DNA of 33,642 bases from Coleofasciculaceae cyanobacterium RL_1_1 (GTDB taxonomy: Bacteria > Cyanobacteriota > Cyanobacteriia > Cyanobacteriales > Geitlerinemataceae), in the NCBI GenBank assembly GCA_012033105.1, contig JAAUPN010000015.1:1-33642 (forward strand), read 5' to 3'. Both the position numbers and the translations under genes were made by a program. Below the pieces are notes generated by a model. That model was not told where the DNA came from. It saw nothing but the letters and a program-made list of their open reading frames with translations, and did not search any database. Of the stretch, positions 1-8,325 are shown one piece after another (position 1 is the first letter of the stretch; every line of letters starts with the position of its first letter).

Positions 1-224
1 ATTCAACCGAATCGTTCGATCGCGGCCAGAAGTTCAGCGACTACCAAACCCTTGATCGGCTGGAAGAATATGTCCTGATTAGCAGCCAACTGCGCCGCAT
101 CGAAATTTTTCGCCGCCATACTGATGGGCTATGGATTTATCAAAACTACGACGATCGCGAGACGTTTCAACTGAAGAGCATTGGCTATACCGGCACGTTT
201 ACAAGCCTGTATGAAGACGTATAG
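1..224 (+). CDS. Uma2-family (DUF820) endonuclease-like protein, 3' end only
   Basis: The window opens inside this gene. The frame with codons starting at position 3 reads 73 residues to the TAG at 222-224. Visible motifs are STESFDRGQKFSDYQ, LEEYVLISS and RRIEIFRR followed by GLWIYQNY, which is the usual C-terminal half of the Uma2 family (DUF820). This is a PD-(D/E)XK-fold family greatly expanded in cyanobacteria, whose biological role is mostly unknown. The catalytic Asp/Glu/Lys motifs would lie upstream or at the edge and cannot be assessed. The gene ends about 150 bp before the convergent end of mutS. Family assignment is by recall of the conserved C-terminal pattern. Confidence 0.8.
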   Translation, partial: STESFDRGQKFSDYQTLDRLEEYVLISSQLRRIEIFRRHTDGLWIYQNYDDRETFQLKSIGYTGTFTSLYEDV

Positions 225-337
225 TCAGTGCTCTCAGTTTTTTTGATCAGTTCTAAGCAAATCGTTTTTTGCTATATAAGTAGACCAAGCAAATAAAGCA
301 TAGCTATTGAATGTGAGCGTGATGTTGTTCGGCGAAA

Positions 338-351
338 GGCGCTGAAGCGCC
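338..351. terminator. Small GC-rich hairpin between convergent genes
   Basis: The arms ggcgc (338-342) and gcgcc (347-351) pair perfectly around a tgaa loop, and weak outer pairing (gttg with caac) may extend the stem. It lies between the end of the Uma2-like gene and the end of mutS. No U-tract follows on either strand, so a terminator role is only suggested by position. Confidence 0.3.
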
Positions 352-376
352 ACAACGATTAGTTCTGAGCAACACT

Positions 377-3046
377 CTAAAACATATCCAATTGCTCGAT
401 CGGGTCAACTCCATCATCAGAATCTCCCGAAATCTTCGCCGTCACAGCCCCCTTGCGTAAGCCGATCGCAATTTTACTGTGCTTCTCGATCTGCTTCATC
501 ACCTGTCGCGCCCGATCGATCACCGATGGTGGTAACCCCGCCAACCGACCCGCCTCAATCCCGTACGATCGGTCCGCGCCACCGGGCGTCACCTGCCGCA
601 AAAAGATAATTTCATCCGGCAATTCTTTGACCGTCACCTGATAATTCGCGACGTTATCCAAGATTGAGGCTAGCTCATTCATCTCGTGATAGTGCGTCGC
701 AAAAATCGTGCGCGATCGAATGGTGTCCGCCAAATATTCCGCCACCGACCAGGCGATCGACAGCCCGTCAAACGTTGCCGTGCCGCGCCCGATTTCATCC
801 AGTAACACCAGCGATCGCGGTGTTGCATGGTTGAGAATATTCGCCGTTTCGTTCATCTCCACCATGAAGGTCGATTGACCCATCGCCAGGTCATCCACCG
901 CGCCGACCCGCGTAAAAATCCGATCGCAAATGCCCAAACTCGCCGATCGCGCCGGGACAAAGCAGCCCGTTTGCGCCATGAGCTGAATCAAGCCCACCTG
1001 ACGCAGATAGCAGCTTTTACCGCTGGCATTCGGCCCCGTCAAAATCACCGCATCCGGGCGATCGTTGACCTCCGTACGCCCCAGATAAGCTGCATTCGGC
1101 ACGAAGAACCCCGGTGGTAACAACTGCTCTACCACCGGATGCCGACCTTGAACGATCGTTAACTCCCGCGTCTCATCAATCTCCGGACAGCAATAGCCCT
1201 GCTCCACGGTCAACTCCGCCCAGCCGCACAGCACATCGATCGCCGCCACCGCTCGCGCCACCGCCCGAATCATTTCCGCCAGTCCCCCCACCTCCGATCG
1301 CAGCGCCACAAACACCTCATACTCGATTCGATTGAGATCCTCTTGCGCCGTCAAAATCCGCGCCTCGCGTTCCTTGAGATCCGGTGTGATGTAGCGCTCT
1401 TCGTTGGCGAGGGTCTGCTTGCGGATGTAGTCCTCGGGGGCAAGGTCGGCCTTGGAGCGCGGCAAACTAAGGTAGTAACCAAAGGTTTTGTTAAAGCCAA
1501 CCTTGAGGTTAGAAACACCAGTACGATCGCGCTCGGTGACTTCGAGATTGGCGATCCAGTCGCGATCGGTCACCAGTTCCGTCCGTCGTGCATCGAGTTC
1601 GGGACTAATGCCGGAGCGGATGATATTGCCTTCTTTGATCTGGATCGGTGGTGATTCGACGATATGGGCGTGGAGTTTTTTCGCTAGGGTTTCGAGTTCC
1701 GGTGGTACGGACTGAAGCGCCCGTAGGTAGGGCGATTTACCGGTAGCGGCGAGGGCGGCGAGGTCGGGTAGCGTGGCGATCGAGTCGGCGATCGCCACCA
1801 GATCGCGCGGGCTGGCGGTTCCCGATCCGGCGCGTCCGGTGAGCCGTTCGAGGTCGTAGATCGATCGCAGTAATTTTTGAATGTCCTCACGCAAGGTCAG
1901 GTTTTTCGTGAATTCGGCGATCGTGGCATGACGGGCGCGGATGCCCTTGGGTTCAAGCAACGGCTGCAATAACCAGCGCTGTAACGTCCGCGCCCCCATG
2001 GCTGTGCGGGTTTTATCCAGCGCCCAGAGTAGCGAACCGTGACGCACACCATCGCGTACGGTTTCGGTAATTTCGAGATTGCGGCGGGTTTGGTAGTCGA
2101 GGATTAAATAATCCGTCAGCGTATAAGTCTTGGGGATTTGCAACGGGATCGATCGCGTTTTCGCCGCACCCAACCGCCGATCGTCCACATTCTGCTCGAA
2201 GGTTTCTTCCAGATAGGCCAGCAGTCCGCCCGCCGCCCGCACCGCCATCGGTAGGCGATCGCAGCCAATCCCCTCCAATGATTTCAACTTAAAACGCTGC
2301 ATCAAACGATTTTTCGCCTCAGCTACCTCAAAACTCGACGGCAGCCGCAACGCGTAGCAAAAGCGATCGGGCAGCGCCGACGGAATCGCCTCGGTTTTCT
2401 CGCCCGGTCGGATCAACCCGCCCACATCCGGCGCATTGGTCGGGAACAGAATTTCCGACGGCTGTAGACGCATCAACTCTTGGTGCAGCCGATCGAACCC
2501 CTCCGCCTGGGTGGTGGCAAATTCTCCCGTGGAAATATCCGCATAGGCCAGACCCCAGCTTTTTTTTACCAGCACCACCGCCGCTAGAAAATTATTGCGG
2601 TTGGCCTTCAGCATCCCCTCCTCGATCACCGTCCCCGGCGTGATCACCCGCGTAATCCCACGCTCGACCATGCGTTTTTCGGCATGGGCTGTCGAAGCTT
2701 CCTCAAGCTGATCGCACACCGCCACCGCGTAGCCCTTCTCGACCAGTTGCGACGAGTAGCGATCGAGCGCGTGGTGCGGTACACCCGTCATCGGCACGCG
2801 CCCGATTTCCTTGCCGCCTTCCTTGCTGGTCAGCACTAGCTCCAGCTCACGCGATACCGTCACCGCATCACTAAAAAAGCACTCGAAAAAATCACCCACT
2901 CGAAACAGCAGCAACTCCTTGGCGTAGCGGTCTTTGAGCGACACGTAGTGCTGCATCATCGGCGTCAGCTTGTCGCGATCGAGCTGGGTGTAGTCCGCGT
3001 TGGGGACGGTGTCGGTGGGTTTGCGCGGGGTGTGGGGGCGATACAC
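377..3046 (-). CDS. mutS: DNA mismatch repair protein MutS
   Basis: MutS binds mismatches and small loops in DNA as a dimer and starts mismatch repair with MutL. The 889-residue protein is slightly longer than the usual 850-880. The mismatch-reading Phe-x-Glu motif is present as GDFFECF near residue 52. The Walker [10 protein letters not shown] is near residue 669, and the Walker B/signature [16 protein letters not shown] is near residue 745, followed by the ATHYHEM switch. The C-terminus ends in QLDMF, matching the beta-clamp-binding peptide of MutS proteins. The start is a GTG codon at 3044-3046 with no clear Shine-Dalgarno. The alternative MMQHYV start at residue 30 would cut into the conserved N-terminal segment. 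The gene is intact and stands alone. The low-complexity N-terminal 20 residues are typical of cyanobacterial homologues. Confidence 0.97.
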   Translation of the reverse strand: MYRPHTPRKPTDTVPNADYTQLDRDKLTPMMQHYVSLKDRYAKELLLFRVGDFFECFFSDAVTVSRELELVLTSKEGGKEIGRVPMTGVPHHALDRYSSQLVEKGYAVAVCDQLEEASTAHAEKRMVERGITRVITPGTVIEEGMLKANRNNFLAAVVLVKKSWGLAYADISTGEFATTQAEGFDRLHQELMRLQPSEILFPTNAPDVGGLIRPGEKTEAIPSALPDRFCYALRLPSSFEVAEAKNRLMQRFKLKSLEGIGCDRLPMAVRAAGGLLAYLEETFEQNVDDRRLGAAKTRSIPLQIPKTYTLTDYLILDYQTRRNLEITETVRDGVRHGSLLWALDKTRTAMGARTLQRWLLQPLLEPKGIRARHATIAEFTKNLTLREDIQKLLRSIYDLERLTGRAGSGTASPRDLVAIADSIATLPDLAALAATGKSPYLRALQSVPPELETLAKKLHAHIVESPPIQIKEGNIIRSGISPELDARRTELVTDRDWIANLEVTERDRTGVSNLKVGFNKTFGYYLSLPRSKADLAPEDYIRKQTLANEERYITPDLKEREARILTAQEDLNRIEYEVFVALRSEVGGLAEMIRAVARAVAAIDVLCGWAELTVEQGYCCPEIDETRELTIVQGRHPVVEQLLPPGFFVPNAAYLGRTEVNDRPDAVILTGPNASGKSCYLRQVGLIQLMAQTGCFVPARSASLGICDRIFTRVGAVDDLAMGQSTFMVEMNETANILNHATPRSLVLLDEIGRGTATFDGLSIAWSVAEYLADTIRSRTIFATHYHEMNELASILDNVANYQVTVKELPDEIIFLRQVTPGGADRSYGIEAGRLAGLPPSVIDRARQVMKQIEKHSKIAIGLRKGAVTAKISGDSDDGVDPIEQLDMF

Positions 3047-3442
3047 GGTAAACGATGGCTACGAAACGGCAGATCTTAGTGTAGCGCTGGGGTTCTTGCT
3101 GGCAAACCAATCAAGGGTTGTGGCGAACGATTATGGTTCGGCCTGACCTTATTTTTCTCGATCGCGATCTGCATCGTTGTCTCTCCCCGACGTTCTGCAT
3201 CGGAACGATACAAATGCTGGATATTTTGATAACTTTGTCCGACTGAGCAACCCGCCAAAATCTTAAATCTTTAGCTTCAATCTTCAAGGCTTCCGCAGGT
3301 CAAAATCAGCGTTGATGACCGCAACTCAAGCAACATGACGATCTCACGAAATCACGCAGATCTAGTGACGAAAATTAAACCCTTAAGTATATTGATGAAT
3401 ACAAGTCAAACATCAACAATATTTCGCTAGAATCACTAGCAA
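3047..3442. other. Intergenic region upstream of mutS, nothing recognised
   Basis: About 400 bp between the mutS start and the small frameshifted gene. It is AT-richer towards 3400 and must hold the mutS promoter on the minus strand, but I see no convincing -10/-35 pair, hairpin or RNA. The short open frames here have no recognisable content. Confidence 0.4.
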
Positions 3443-3639
3443 TTAATAACTCGCCACAGACTCAATTCGACCACAATCCATCTCATCCATTAAAAGTTCG
3501 AGCGCCTCATAGTCTATGTCCGAGATATGACCGAGACGAGTCAGCTCATTGTTGATTTTTGCTCAATATCAGGCGTAAGACGCTTGCTATACAAGACTTG
3601 CTCAACAAGCAGGCGTAGGGGCAGTGCTGTTGTGATCAT
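3443..3639 (-). pseudogene. Small (about 65 aa) conserved-looking protein gene with a one-base frameshift
   Basis: An ATG at 3637-3639 has a good Shine-Dalgarno-like stretch (aaggaaag) just upstream. It opens a frame reading MITTALPLRLLVEQVLYSKR then LTPDIEQK, which stops after 32 residues at 3541. The next frame continues without a gap as INNELTRLGHISDIDYEAL then ELLMDEMDCGRIESVASY and a TAA at 3443-3445. The two halves join exactly if the A5 run (T5 at 3556-3560 on the plus strand) had one more A. The joined product is a compact, acidic, helical-looking protein with a clear ribosome site, which argues against chance. I do not recognise the function. It may be a recent pseudogene, a sequence error or, less likely, a -1 slippage site at CAA AAA. 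Confidence 0.6.
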
Positions 3640-3957
3640 GGTAAAAAATCTTTCCTTTGCCCATTGTCGCGTAGTACCGCTCGTAACTTTGTGATCAAAA
3701 TAACAGTGGATAGGTGATAGGAATCACATTTTTAAGCTGGCGAGTCTCTGCGTATTACTGAGTGCTTTACCTGATGCTTAAACTTTGTAATCTGCAATAC
3801 CAAGAATACAGCGTATCTTCACGCAATCTTTACATATAAGGTCAGTACAAAAAGCTTTGGTAAATTCAGCATTGTTACCCTAGGCGAATCCAGGATATCC
3901 CGCTTATGTTGGATACATAGCCAATACGTTCCAGTTTCCTTGAAGGAGTCAGCAATC
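3640..3957. promoter_or_regulatory. Divergent intergenic region between the small gene and the STAS gene
   Basis: About 300 bp, AT-rich, separating two divergent genes, so it should carry both promoters. I cannot name a specific -10/-35 pair with confidence. The only clear elements are the ribosome sites at each edge: aaggaaag before the minus-strand ATG, and gaaggag at 3942-3948 before the STAS gene. Confidence 0.4.
3942..3948 (+). promoter_or_regulatory. Shine-Dalgarno site that fixes the STAS gene start
   Basis: The heptamer gaaggag lies 9 nt before the GTG at 3958-3960. A TTG at 3940 is in the same frame but overlaps the Shine-Dalgarno itself, so the GTG is the better start. Confidence 0.75.
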
Positions 3958-4284
3958 GTGCAAACATCCACTATTTCGCCCTATACACTTATCCGTCTCG
4001 AAGGTCATCTTGATGCTTCTAATGCGGGTGACATTGCTGATCGGCTAACCTCTGCGGTTGAGTCGGCGGATGCGGCCACGATCGTGGTTGATATGCAAAA
4101 AGCGGAATCGCTGGATAGTGCGGGTTTGATGGCGCTTGTTGCTGCGCTGCGTCTGGCTCAAACCATTGGTCGTCAGTTTGTACTGTGTTCGGTTTCTCCG
4201 GCAATTCGCATCATTTTTGAACTCACTCAGCTCGATCGCGTATTCGATATGCGTGAGGATGCCTCCGCTTTGGCGATCGCTTAG
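3958..4284 (+). CDS. STAS-domain protein, anti-sigma factor antagonist (SpoIIAA-like)
   Basis: A single STAS domain fills the 108-residue protein. Proteins of this family bind anti-sigma or kinase partners and are switched by phosphorylation of one Ser. Here the motif is IVVDMQKAESLDSAGLMAL, with the phosphorylatable Ser in LDSAG at about residue 54. The N-terminal strand (YTLIRLEGHLDA) and the closing helix (ALAIA) match the family, and no other domain is fused. No kinase/anti-sigma (HATPase) or phosphatase partner gene lies next to it, so its partner is encoded elsewhere. The start is the GTG at 3958, placed by the strong upstream Shine-Dalgarno. A rho-independent terminator follows at 4428-4453. 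Confidence 0.88.
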   Translation: MQTSTISPYTLIRLEGHLDASNAGDIADRLTSAVESADAATIVVDMQKAESLDSAGLMALVAALRLAQTIGRQFVLCSVSPAIRIIFELTQLDRVFDMREDASALAIA

Positions 4285-4305
4285 TTAAGTTTGTAACGTT
4301 GAATC

Positions 4306-4347
4306 TCTAGCGTTGAAGATTTAACGTGACTCAATGTCTAGCGTTGA
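4306..4347. repeat. Short direct repeat (tctagcgttga, two copies)
   Basis: The 11-mer tctagcgttga occurs at 4306-4316 and 4337-4347, 31 bp apart, with a weaker relative (aacgttgaatc) just before at about 4296. It lies in the 3' untranslated stretch after the STAS gene. The function is unknown. Confidence 0.5.
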
Positions 4348-4427
4348 TTTTTTAGAAGTAAAGACTTGACGTACGACAGAACCATCGAGGGGAATTGAAA
4401 TATTTTGTCTAGGCTGTAATGTCAGAA

Positions 4428-4453
4428 GGCGAGTCAATTAGGCTCGCTTTTTT
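4428..4453 (+). terminator. Rho-independent terminator after the STAS gene
   Basis: The stem gcgag (4429-4433) pairs with ctcgc (4443-4447) around a 9-nt loop and is followed directly by six T (4448-4453). Position and orientation fit the STAS transcript. Confidence 0.65.
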
Positions 4454-4532
4454 GTTGGGATTTTTGATTGGGATATCAAGAATTTGGGGTGTGCGTTAAT
4501 GGGGCTCGATCCTTCCGTGAAATTGATCCGGT

Positions 4533-4566
4533 GATGTGAGTCGAGTCGTGTGACTCGACTCACATC
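4533..4566. terminator. Long perfect hairpin between convergent genes
   Basis: A 15-bp perfect inverted repeat, gatgtgagtcgagtc (4533-4547) and gactcgactcacatc (4552-4566), closes on a gtgt loop. Flanking ccg and cgg allow a few more pairs. It sits 14 bp beyond the stop of the minus-strand VWA gene. There is no U-tract on either strand, so it is either an RNA-end-stabilising or bidirectional stop element, or a regulatory palindrome. Confidence 0.6.
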
Positions 4567-4580
4567 CGGCTTTAATGAGC

Positions 4581-6170
4581 CTAGCGGTCTAAACGTCGAT
4601 CGAGCAAACCATAGGTTTCCACTAGGCGGATAAATTCGCTGCGATAGCCGTCGCGATCGTCGCCCCGTGCGGCACGCGCCAGAGTTTCGACTCGATCCAG
4701 CGTCGTCGTCCCGGCAAAATCCGACTCGCGTAACACCATGCCAAACATCGCCACCGCTGCGGCAAAGCGAAAATCATCGGAGCTGCGATCGAGCGCAACA
4801 CCACGATCCGTCACCGGTAGCTCGATCAGTTGCGACACATCCCCCGTTGGTTCTTTGTAACGCAGCTTCACCCACATCAGCTCATCACTGTCCGCCGTCG
4901 CGCTCAGGTCTGCGGGGTCTTCCGAGTCTGGAAGGCTAGCCGAATTGGCTGAATTAGCCGAACTTGCTGAATCCTGATAGCGCAACTCATCCACACTCGG
5001 CAAGTCCACATCCGGCTCCGTTCCCACGGGAATGATTTCGTACAGCGCCGTCACCGAATGCCCCGCACCCAGTTCGCCTGCATCACGTGTATCGTCGTTA
5101 AATTCTTCATCCCGTAACAGCCGGTTTTCGTAACCGACCAGGCGATAGGCTTGCACCTTGGCGGGGTTGAATTCCACCTGGATTTTGACATCCTTGGCGA
5201 TCGTTAATAGGGTCGCTCCGATTTCATTCACCAGCACTTTTTTCGCTTCGAGAATGTTATCGATATAGGCATAGTTGCCATTGCCGTGGTTGGCAAGTTG
5301 CTCCATTTTGGCATCCTGAAGATTGCCCGTCCCGAAGCCCAACACCGTCAGGAAAATATCATCCTCACGCTGGGCTTCAATCAGCCGAATCAGTTCGCCT
5401 TCGCTGGATGTCCCGACGTTGAAATCGCCGTCGGTGGCAAGGATAATGCGATTGTTGCCCCCGTCGATAAAGTGCGATCGCGCCAGATCGTAAGCGAGCT
5501 GAATCCCCGCACCGCCCGCCGTCGAACCGCCCGCACTGAGCTGCTCGATCGCGTCCAAAATTGCGTCTTTCTCGTCGCCCCGTGTCGGTTCTAGCACGAC
5601 GCCCGCCGCTCCGGCATACACCACGATGCTGACCGTATCGTCTTCGTCCAGCTCGTTCACCAGCAGCCGAATCGCCGATTTGAGCAGCGGCAATTTGTCC
5701 GGTGCGTCCATCGAGCCAGAGACATCGAGCAAAAAGACGAGATTACTATCGGGGAGGTTGGCCGTCGGGATGGTTTTGCCCTGAATGCCGATCTGGACGA
5801 GGCGACGCCGATCGCTCCACGGGGCTTCGGAGACTTCGGTGTTAATGGAAAAGGGACGATTGCCGCTGGGTTCGGGATAGTCGTAGGTGAAATAGTTGAT
5901 CAGTTCTTCGATGCGAACGGCGTCGATCGGTGGGCGCTGGCTGTCGTTGATGAAGCGTCGGACGTTGCTATAGGATGCGCCGTCTACGTCGATCGAAAAG
6001 GTCGATAGCGGGCTGTCACTCGGTCGCTGAAAACGGTTTTCGTCGATCGGGTTGTACTCCTCGCGATCGAGCCCATCGTCATACCAGCCCGGTGGTGGTG
6101 CTTCTGCCAAGGTGGTGATTCCACCCACGAATCCCGCCGGACCCCGTGTCCGAACCGGAGGGCTGATCAA
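4581..6170 (-). CDS. VWA-domain protein with YfbK-type N-terminal and DUF3520 C-terminal domains
   Basis: The 529 residues follow the YfbK-like order. First is the vWF_A N-terminal domain (PLSTFSIDVDGASYSNVRRF, then VRIEELINYF). Next is a von Willebrand A domain with an intact metal-binding MIDAS motif (FLLDVSGSMDAP, later LATDGDFNVG). Last is a C-terminal DUF3520 (AVAMFGMVLRESDFAG, ending FIRLVETYGLL). Such proteins are usually exported or lipid-anchored and bind protein partners through the metal site. This frame has no signal peptide of its own. Its first possible start is a TTG at 6168-6170 that overlaps the stop of the upstream signal-bearing ORF. That makes either translational coupling or a frameshift within one longer gene likely. 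A Ser/Ala/Asn-rich linker (near residue 410) precedes DUF3520. Confidence 0.88.
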   Translation of the reverse strand: MISPPVRTRGPAGFVGGITTLAEAPPPGWYDDGLDREEYNPIDENRFQRPSDSPLSTFSIDVDGASYSNVRRFINDSQRPPIDAVRIEELINYFTYDYPEPSGNRPFSINTEVSEAPWSDRRRLVQIGIQGKTIPTANLPDSNLVFLLDVSGSMDAPDKLPLLKSAIRLLVNELDEDDTVSIVVYAGAAGVVLEPTRGDEKDAILDAIEQLSAGGSTAGGAGIQLAYDLARSHFIDGGNNRIILATDGDFNVGTSSEGELIRLIEAQREDDIFLTVLGFGTGNLQDAKMEQLANHGNGNYAYIDNILEAKKVLVNEIGATLLTIAKDVKIQVEFNPAKVQAYRLVGYENRLLRDEEFNDDTRDAGELGAGHSVTALYEIIPVGTEPDVDLPSVDELRYQDSASSANSANSASLPDSEDPADLSATADSDELMWVKLRYKEPTGDVSQLIELPVTDRGVALDRSSDDFRFAAAVAMFGMVLRESDFAGTTTLDRVETLARAARGDDRDGYRSEFIRLVETYGLLDRRLDR

Positions 6171-6607
6171 CCCTGCGGTGAAGGAACCGGAGCCGCGCTC
6201 ATATCCTCGCTCTCCGCTGTGCTGCTCGGCTGGACAAACTCATCCATCAAGCGGTATAGCCGATTGAGATCGGCCTGGGGGGTGTTGCCATTGGCGAGTA
6301 GCGTCATCTCGCAGTGACTGAGGGCGGCGTAATATTCGGCACTCGTTAAGGGCTGCGTTCCCACGGGTGTACCGTCGGTGTACTTGATCGCGCAGCCGTA
6401 GCTGTCGGCTAGCTCCAACAGGGTGAGATAGTTCGGGTGATCGAAGGGAACGGTGGTGAGTTCACTGATCGGCGGATAGCCGCTGCTTTGAGCCCGGAGG
6501 TACTGGTGCATCCCAACTCCGCTAACCGTGAGGGTTGTGGCGATCGCGATCGCGGAGGTGCGGCGCGTCCATTTTTGCCAAAAGCATCCGGGCTTCGTTG
6601 GGGTCAT
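6167..6607 (-). CDS. Exported protein with SLH-like segment, probably the N-terminal part of the VWA protein
   Basis: The 146 residues begin with a basic segment and a hydrophobic stretch (about residues 17-33) ending near YLRAQSSG, a plausible signal peptide with cleavage after AQ. The segment HPNYLTLLELADSYGCAIKY then TDGTPVGTQPLTSAEY resembles the SLH-like domain of cyanobacterial outer-membrane proteins, in which YGC..GY.DGT is typical. A Ser/Pro/Glu linker follows and the frame ends at TGA 6167-6169. The downstream VWA frame starts at the overlapping TTG, and its reading frame is open back to 6239, inside this linker. A single missing base in the linker would make one exported SLH-VWA-DUF3520 protein. 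Whether they are two coupled genes or one broken gene is unresolved. Confidence 0.65.
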   Translation of the reverse strand: MTPTKPGCFWQKWTRRTSAIAIATTLTVSGVGMHQYLRAQSSGYPPISELTTVPFDHPNYLTLLELADSYGCAIKYTDGTPVGTQPLTSAEYYAALSHCEMTLLANGNTPQADLNRLYRLMDEFVQPSSTAESEDMSAAPVPSPQG

Positions 6608-6956
6608 CGTCAGGATCTCTGCAAAGTTAAAAAAAGTTAGTCAGTCAATATACAGCTTGAAATTTACATCCAGCTTCGCGTTCAACTTCACGTACGTAGG
6701 CCACAGTTCCCGACGCGATGCCCGATCCCATTCGTGCTGTCCTGAATGTAACCCACTCCTGGCGGCTGCATGGCGGTCATTCCTAAGCAAATCAGGCCGA
6801 ATCGTAGTCCCAGAGGCAAGATTAGTCCCAGAGGCAAGATAAGGTGTTGTCCTCTCTGCGGACGATCGGAGTTTCGTGGTAGATTCATAATCAGCCAAAG
6901 CCCTAGAAATTAGGGGTTTCAGCATTGTTGAGTTAGTAAAAAAACGCGCGAAAACT
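6608..6956. promoter_or_regulatory. Divergent intergenic region between the SLH/VWA unit and homoserine dehydrogenase
   Basis: About 350 bp between divergent genes, so promoters for both should lie here. Short open frames on both strands show no recognisable protein content. The notable element is the 18-bp tandem duplication at 6806-6841. A T-rich/A-rich stretch (about 6930-6950) precedes the hom start. I cannot assign promoters. Confidence 0.4.
6806..6841. repeat. 18-bp tandem duplication
   Basis: The unit agtcccagaggcaagatt (6806-6823) is repeated immediately (6824-6841) with only the last base changed. It lies in the intergenic region upstream of homoserine dehydrogenase. It looks like a recent slippage or duplication product and could change in copy number. 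Confidence 0.8.
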
Positions 6957-8270
6957 GTGGGTTATAACGTCGGTCTGCTCGGTCTCGGAACAGTCGGAAC
7001 GGGAACGGCCAAAATTATTATGGATTCCGTGGGCCGTCACCCGCTGCTCGAAGAAATTTCGATCGTGCGGGTGGGCGTTCGCACTCTGGATAAGGCCCGC
7101 GCAGTGGAATTTGAAACAGGGGTTGTGACCGACGATCTCGCCTCGATCGTCACCGACCCTAATATCGACATCATCGTCGAGCTGATCGGCGGTGTTAAAC
7201 CGGCACTGAACTATATCCTGACGGCGATCGAGCATGGTAAACACGTGGTCACCGCTAACAAAGCCGTCATTTCACGTCACGGTGACGAAATTTTCACGGC
7301 GGCCAATGCCAAAGGCGTTTACGTCCTGCTCGAAGCCGCCGTTGCAGGCGGTATCCCCGTTCTAACCCCACTGAAGCAAGCCCTCGGCGTTAACCGGATT
7401 AACCGTGTCACCGGCATCATTAACGGCACGACGAATTACATTCTGACGCGGATGAAAAATGAAGGCGTCGATTTTGACGAGGTACTCGCTGATGCCCAAC
7501 GCCTAGGCTACGCCGAAGCCGATCCGACCGCTGATGTGGACGGACTCGACGCCGCCGACAAGATCGCCATTCTCGCATCCCTCGCCTTCGGTGGCCGCAT
7601 TAAGCTCGATGATGTGTACTGCGAAGGCATCCGCAAGATATCCGCAGCGGATATCGCCTACGCCGAAAAACTGGGCTTCACGATCAAACTCCTGGCGATC
7701 GCCCAAGGACACCGCCCTGAGAATGGCGCAATGCCCACCGAAATTGAACTCAAAGTTCACCCGACCCTGTTACCCAAACATCACCCGCTCGCCACGGTGG
7801 ATGGGGTGAACAATGCCGTATTAGTCGAAGCTGATCCGCTCGGTGAAGTGATGTTTTACGGCCCCGGTGCTGGTGAAGGCGCAACGGCAAGCGCAGTCGT
7901 CTCTGATATTGTCAGCATCGTCGCCGCCCTGGAAGGCGGATCGCAGGCCAGCAACGCCAGCGGCAATCCGCTCCTGCGTTGCTCCCACGAGCATTACACT
8001 CCAGTTGCACCGATGGACGCCTCCGTCTCACGCTTCTACGCTCGCATCCTGACCCAGGATCGCCCCAGCGTCATTGGCCACATCGGTCTTGCCTTCGGTG
8101 ATCACGGTGTCAGCCTCGAATCGGTGGTGCAAATTGACGTACACGATCGCGGCGCGGAAATAGTCGTCATCACTCATAAAGTCAACGAAGGCAAGTTTCA
8201 GGCGGCGCTCACGGCTCTGCAAGCTCTCGAAGAAGTCGTGTCGGTTCCCAGCGTTCTGCGGGTTTGGTAA
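6957..8270 (+). CDS. hom: Homoserine dehydrogenase
   Basis: This enzyme reduces aspartate semialdehyde to homoserine with NAD(P)H, the branch point to threonine and methionine. The 437-residue protein has the N-terminal Rossmann motif GLLGLGTVGTGTA and the HVVTANKAVIS segment. It also has the catalytic/core region EAAVAGGIPVL, then IINGTTNYILTRM and DPTADVDGLDAADKIAIL. A C-terminal ACT-type regulatory domain starts about residue 355 (FYARILTQDRPSVIGHIGLAF), typical of the threonine-inhibited monofunctional enzyme. The start is GTG at 6957 with no strong Shine-Dalgarno. The length agrees with cyanobacterial homologues. A DUF554 gene follows 55 bp downstream on the same strand. Confidence 0.96.
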   Translation: MGYNVGLLGLGTVGTGTAKIIMDSVGRHPLLEEISIVRVGVRTLDKARAVEFETGVVTDDLASIVTDPNIDIIVELIGGVKPALNYILTAIEHGKHVVTANKAVISRHGDEIFTAANAKGVYVLLEAAVAGGIPVLTPLKQALGVNRINRVTGIINGTTNYILTRMKNEGVDFDEVLADAQRLGYAEADPTADVDGLDAADKIAILASLAFGGRIKLDDVYCEGIRKISAADIAYAEKLGFTIKLLAIAQGHRPENGAMPTEIELKVHPTLLPKHHPLATVDGVNNAVLVEADPLGEVMFYGPGAGEGATASAVVSDIVSIVAALEGGSQASNASGNPLLRCSHEHYTPVAPMDASVSRFYARILTQDRPSVIGHIGLAFGDHGVSLESVVQIDVHDRGAEIVVITHKVNEGKFQAALTALQALEEVVSVPSVLRVW

Positions 8271-8325
8271 ACAACCCACCCGAATTTAGAGCGGATTGCG
8301 ATCGCGAAAGAGAGAGTCAGGCAGC

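Noticed and set aside
3076-3258. Short minus ORF just upstream of mutS
   Set aside because: 60 codons, no homology I recognise, low-information composition, no ribosome site.
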